Positions 5,735 to 7,390 of a stretch of 7,390 nt of DNA are shown one piece after another (position 1 is the stretch's first letter; every line of letters begins with the position of its first letter). Origin of the DNA: Halovenus sp. (GTDB lineage Archaea > Halobacteriota > Halobacteria > Halobacteriales > Haloarculaceae); NCBI GenBank assembly GCA_003551945.1, contig PUNZ01000268.1, forward strand, positions 1 through 7,390, in the 5' to 3' direction. A model generated the notes under the pieces. The model was not told where the DNA came from, did no database searches, and saw only the letters and a list, made by a program, of their open reading frames with translations. Position numbers and translations under genes: made by a program.

Positions 5735-7027
5735 TCATTTCCTCCTACTTTCAGCATCACCAACTAAGTCATCGCCAGTTCGCTCGCCAGTAATGCCAGT
5801 CATGAGTTCCACAACCTTGTGGATCGAATAGTTGGCGAGCAGTTTTGCCATGTACAACTGGAGTTCGTTTTTATTTTTAATTGACTCAAGCTGCTGTTTG
5901 ATATGGTATTCAGCTGATTGTTCAGCAAATTCTGTCGCAGCGACCGTCCCACCAACAGCGATACCAGCTTCGGGACCTGCATATGTGGTCGCTGGTGCCC
6001 CTGCAATTAGAGCTTTTGTGAGTGCTGCTGCGATATCCGGACCACCACTTTGCTTTGCCTTTTTGATCGCTTCGACTTCCTCATCAGAAAGGCTCTCGAA
6101 ATCTGCTTCATCCAACTCGTCTTGTTCACCGAATAACTTCGTGGAAACAGTCTCCGAGACTGCACCCACGTAATCTCTCATTCGCTGGACGTGTACTTTT
6201 GCCCCAGCAAGCCGCTGAATACCTAACTTGCCGCCCTCCATCACCTGCTGAGCAGTCTCCTCGGCCTCGCGTTCGAGGGCGGGATCGGGGTCGACCTCCA
6301 ACTCCAGATCTTCCTGCGGCAACATCGACACCGCACCCTGGTTCTGCTGGCGAACGTGCGCCAACTCGTGAGCCAGTACGTGTTGACCCTCTGGACTCGA
6401 CGGATCGTACTCACCTGAATTAAAGGCAATATGATTGCCGACCGTGAACGCACGAGCATTAATCGACTCGCACGCCGCAGCCGCGGTAGAGCCGGTATGA
6501 ACCCGCACGTCACCGAACGAATCGCCCATCTGATCTTCCATCGCGCGTTGGATGGACCCATCCAGCGAACGACCTCTCGACGAGATCACCTCTCGAACCG
6601 GCTCGGGAACACCCGTCTCACCAGCTGGTGACGTGTCGACCGCAGCTTTCTCACTCCGTTGGACTGATCGACGATTTTGCCGTTCGATGTTCGTCGGCAC
6701 CTCTGGTGGGCGGTCGGCCTGCCGCTGGCGAAACGCCTCCATGCCCTTTGGGCTGCCCATGATCTCGGCGGGCATCCCCTCGGCGATCCAGTCGTGCATG
6801 TCGCGCCCGTACACCCGTTCGTGATCTTCGAGCCGCTGAAGTGTCGACTCGTCGGGAATCTCCATCCCGAAATGCTCCTCTGCGCGCTCGATAGAGGGCC
6901 ACACCCGACCCATCAGCGACGGATCCGGCGTCGACTCCTCGTACGAACTCGACCGCTGGGCCGTCTGGGTCGACCGAGTTGCCTTGTCGGCTTGGTCGTT
7001 CGACTGCTGTGCTGACCGAAATCCCAT
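5735..7027 (-). CDS. Full-length DUF4157 (eCIS core) carrier with a variable C-terminal effector region
   Basis: A 430-residue protein starting MGFRSAQQSNDQAD, with an ATG at 7027 and a TATA-like box just upstream. Residues 1-35 are Ser/Gln-rich. Residues about 40-125 form a charged extension ('RVWPSIERAEEHFGMEIP', 'EGMPAEIMGSPKGMEAFR', 'RPPEVPTNIERQNRRS'). Residues about 153-230 form the DUF4157 domain with HELAH at 220-224, the HExxH metallopeptidase signature. A boundary GIQRL...VHVQRM ends at about 283. The C-terminal 147 residues are specific to this copy: an acidic stretch (about 300-325), a Gly/Ala-rich hydrophobic segment (about 331-364), amphipathic helices, and the tail TGDDLVGDAESRR. 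DUF4157 proteins are associated with contractile injection systems and polymorphic toxins. The C-terminal region is the likely payload, but no catalytic motif is visible in it. There is no signal peptide. This is the only intact unit of the three. Confidence 0.85.
   Translation of the reverse strand: MGFRSAQQSNDQADKATRSTQTAQRSSSYEESTPDPSLMGRVWPSIERAEEHFGMEIPDESTLQRLEDHERVYGRDMHDWIAEGMPAEIMGSPKGMEAFRQRQADRPPEVPTNIERQNRRSVQRSEKAAVDTSPAGETGVPEPVREVISSRGRSLDGSIQRAMEDQMGDSFGDVRVHTGSTAAAACESINARAFTVGNHIAFNSGEYDPSSPEGQHVLAHELAHVRQQNQGAVSMLPQEDLELEVDPDPALEREAEETAQQVMEGGKLGIQRLAGAKVHVQRMRDYVGAVSETVSTKLFGEQDELDEADFESLSDEEVEAIKKAKQSGGPDIAAALTKALIAGAPATTYAGPEAGIAVGGTVAATEFAEQSAEYHIKQQLESIKNKNELQLYMAKLLANYSIHKVVELMTGITGERTGDDLVGDAESRRK
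5741..5745 (-). promoter_or_regulatory. Shine-Dalgarno site that decides the pair-1 partner start
   Basis: GGAGG on the minus strand, within the final codons of carrier 1. It leaves 8 nt to the ATG at 5732 but only 2 nt to the ATG at 5738, so the downstream ATG is the better start. The spacing equals that of pair 3. Confidence 0.6.
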
Positions 7028-7060
7028 AGTAGCGTCTTAGCGACACTGCTGTCGGTATCG

Positions 7061-7068
7061 TATAAAAA
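7061..7068 (-). promoter_or_regulatory. TATA box of carrier 1, doubling as a possible trpG poly-T terminator
   Basis: TTTTTATA on the minus strand, 34-41 nt before the carrier 1 ATG, giving a predicted leader of about 10 nt. Its T run lies about 20 nt after the trpG stop codon, where an archaeal poly-T transcription terminator would also be expected. Confidence 0.5.
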
Positions 7069-7088
7069 GACTCGGCGAGGATCGCTAC

Positions 7089-7390
7089 TCAGTTGGTGGT
7101 CGACTCGACGGCCCCGGTGTCGCTATGCTCGGCAGCCGCCGTCAGGAAGTTGTGAATCAGGTCGTGACCCACAGCCGTTAGCACGCTTTCGGGATGGAAC
7201 TGGACGCATTCGAGTGGATGCTCGCGGTGCCGCACGCCCATCACAAGCTCGGTGCCCTTGTGGTCGGTCGTCGACGAAATCTCGAAACAGTCCGGCACCT
7301 CAGTCGCAATCAGCGAGTGATACCGGCCGGCCTGGAACCCCTGGTCGAGACCCTCGTAGACGCCTTGGCCGTCGTGGTCGACCGGGTAGG
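7089..7390 (-). CDS. trpG: Anthranilate synthase component II (glutamine amidotransferase), C-terminal part (runs off right edge)
   Basis: The minus-strand frame is open from the edge to a TGA at 7091-7089 and covers about the last 99 residues. It contains DHDGQGVYEGLDQGFQAGRY followed by HSLIATEVPDC, then MGVRHREHPLECVQFHPESV. 'RYHSL', 'MGVRH' and 'VQFHPES' are the signature of class I glutamine amidotransferases of the TrpG/PabA type; the His and Glu of HPES complete the catalytic triad, whose Cys lies outside the window. TrpG releases ammonia from glutamine for TrpE to make anthranilate in tryptophan biosynthesis. It ends with a hydrophilic haloarchaeal tail after 'LIHNFLTAAAEH'. PabA is the alternative label. 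It is a core gene flanking the effector block. Confidence 0.92.
   Translation of the reverse strand, partial: YPVDHDGQGVYEGLDQGFQAGRYHSLIATEVPDCFEISSTTDHKGTELVMGVRHREHPLECVQFHPESVLTAVGHDLIHNFLTAAAEHSDTGAVESTTN

Noticed and set aside
968..7027. CRISPR array or transposon explanation for the repeated blocks
   Set aside because: The repeats are diverged coding paralogues with silent differences; there are no short regular repeats with spacers, no transposase and no terminal inverted repeats.
5735..7027. Calling the locus a complete contractile injection system
   Set aside because: DUF4157 proteins are associated with such systems, but no sheath, tube, baseplate or ATPase gene is present in this window.

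Overview
The window looks like chromosomal DNA from a haloarchaeon. The predicted proteins are very acidic (Asp/Glu-rich), start regions carry archaeal TATA-like boxes, one small gene appears leaderless, and both edge genes look haloarchaeal: the 5' end of a B12-dependent ribonucleotide reductase (nrdJ, minus strand, left edge) and the 3' end of trpG (minus strand, right edge).

Layout, left to right: nrdJ start (1-197) with a 20-codon overlapping leader ORF (194-256); a gene-free stretch (257-603); a small two-helix membrane protein on the plus strand (604-801) behind a TATA-like box; a convergent intergenic region with a hairpin and four copies of an 8-bp repeat (802-967); then a six-gene block, all on the minus strand (968-7027); then the trpG tail (7089-7390). 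Read in the direction of transcription, the block is three carrier/partner pairs. Pair 1 is a full-length carrier (7027-5735) plus partner (5732-4818). Pair 2 is an orphan carrier C-terminus (4791-3940) plus partner (3937-2951). Pair 3 is an N-terminally truncated carrier (2868-1864) plus partner (1864-968).

The carriers share a nearly identical DUF4157 ('eCIS core') putative metallopeptidase domain with an HELAH motif. After a VHVQR-like boundary their C-terminal regions are unrelated or strongly diverged. That is the architecture of a polymorphic effector or toxin. Each carrier C-terminus is followed within a few bases by a gene of one partner family, which has conserved N- and C-terminal blocks and a variable middle. 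The second unit has lost everything upstream of the end of the DUF4157 region and begins right after an in-frame stop, and the third has lost its N-terminal extension. The array therefore resembles one working carrier/partner unit followed by displaced 'orphan' modules, as known for Rhs and CDI toxin loci, but here in an archaeon and on a DUF4157 scaffold.

My reading is a haloarchaeal effector/immunity (or effector/chaperone) cassette array inserted between trpG and nrdJ. The toxin activity, the partner role and delivery by a contractile injection system are inferences; no injection-system structural gene lies in the window.
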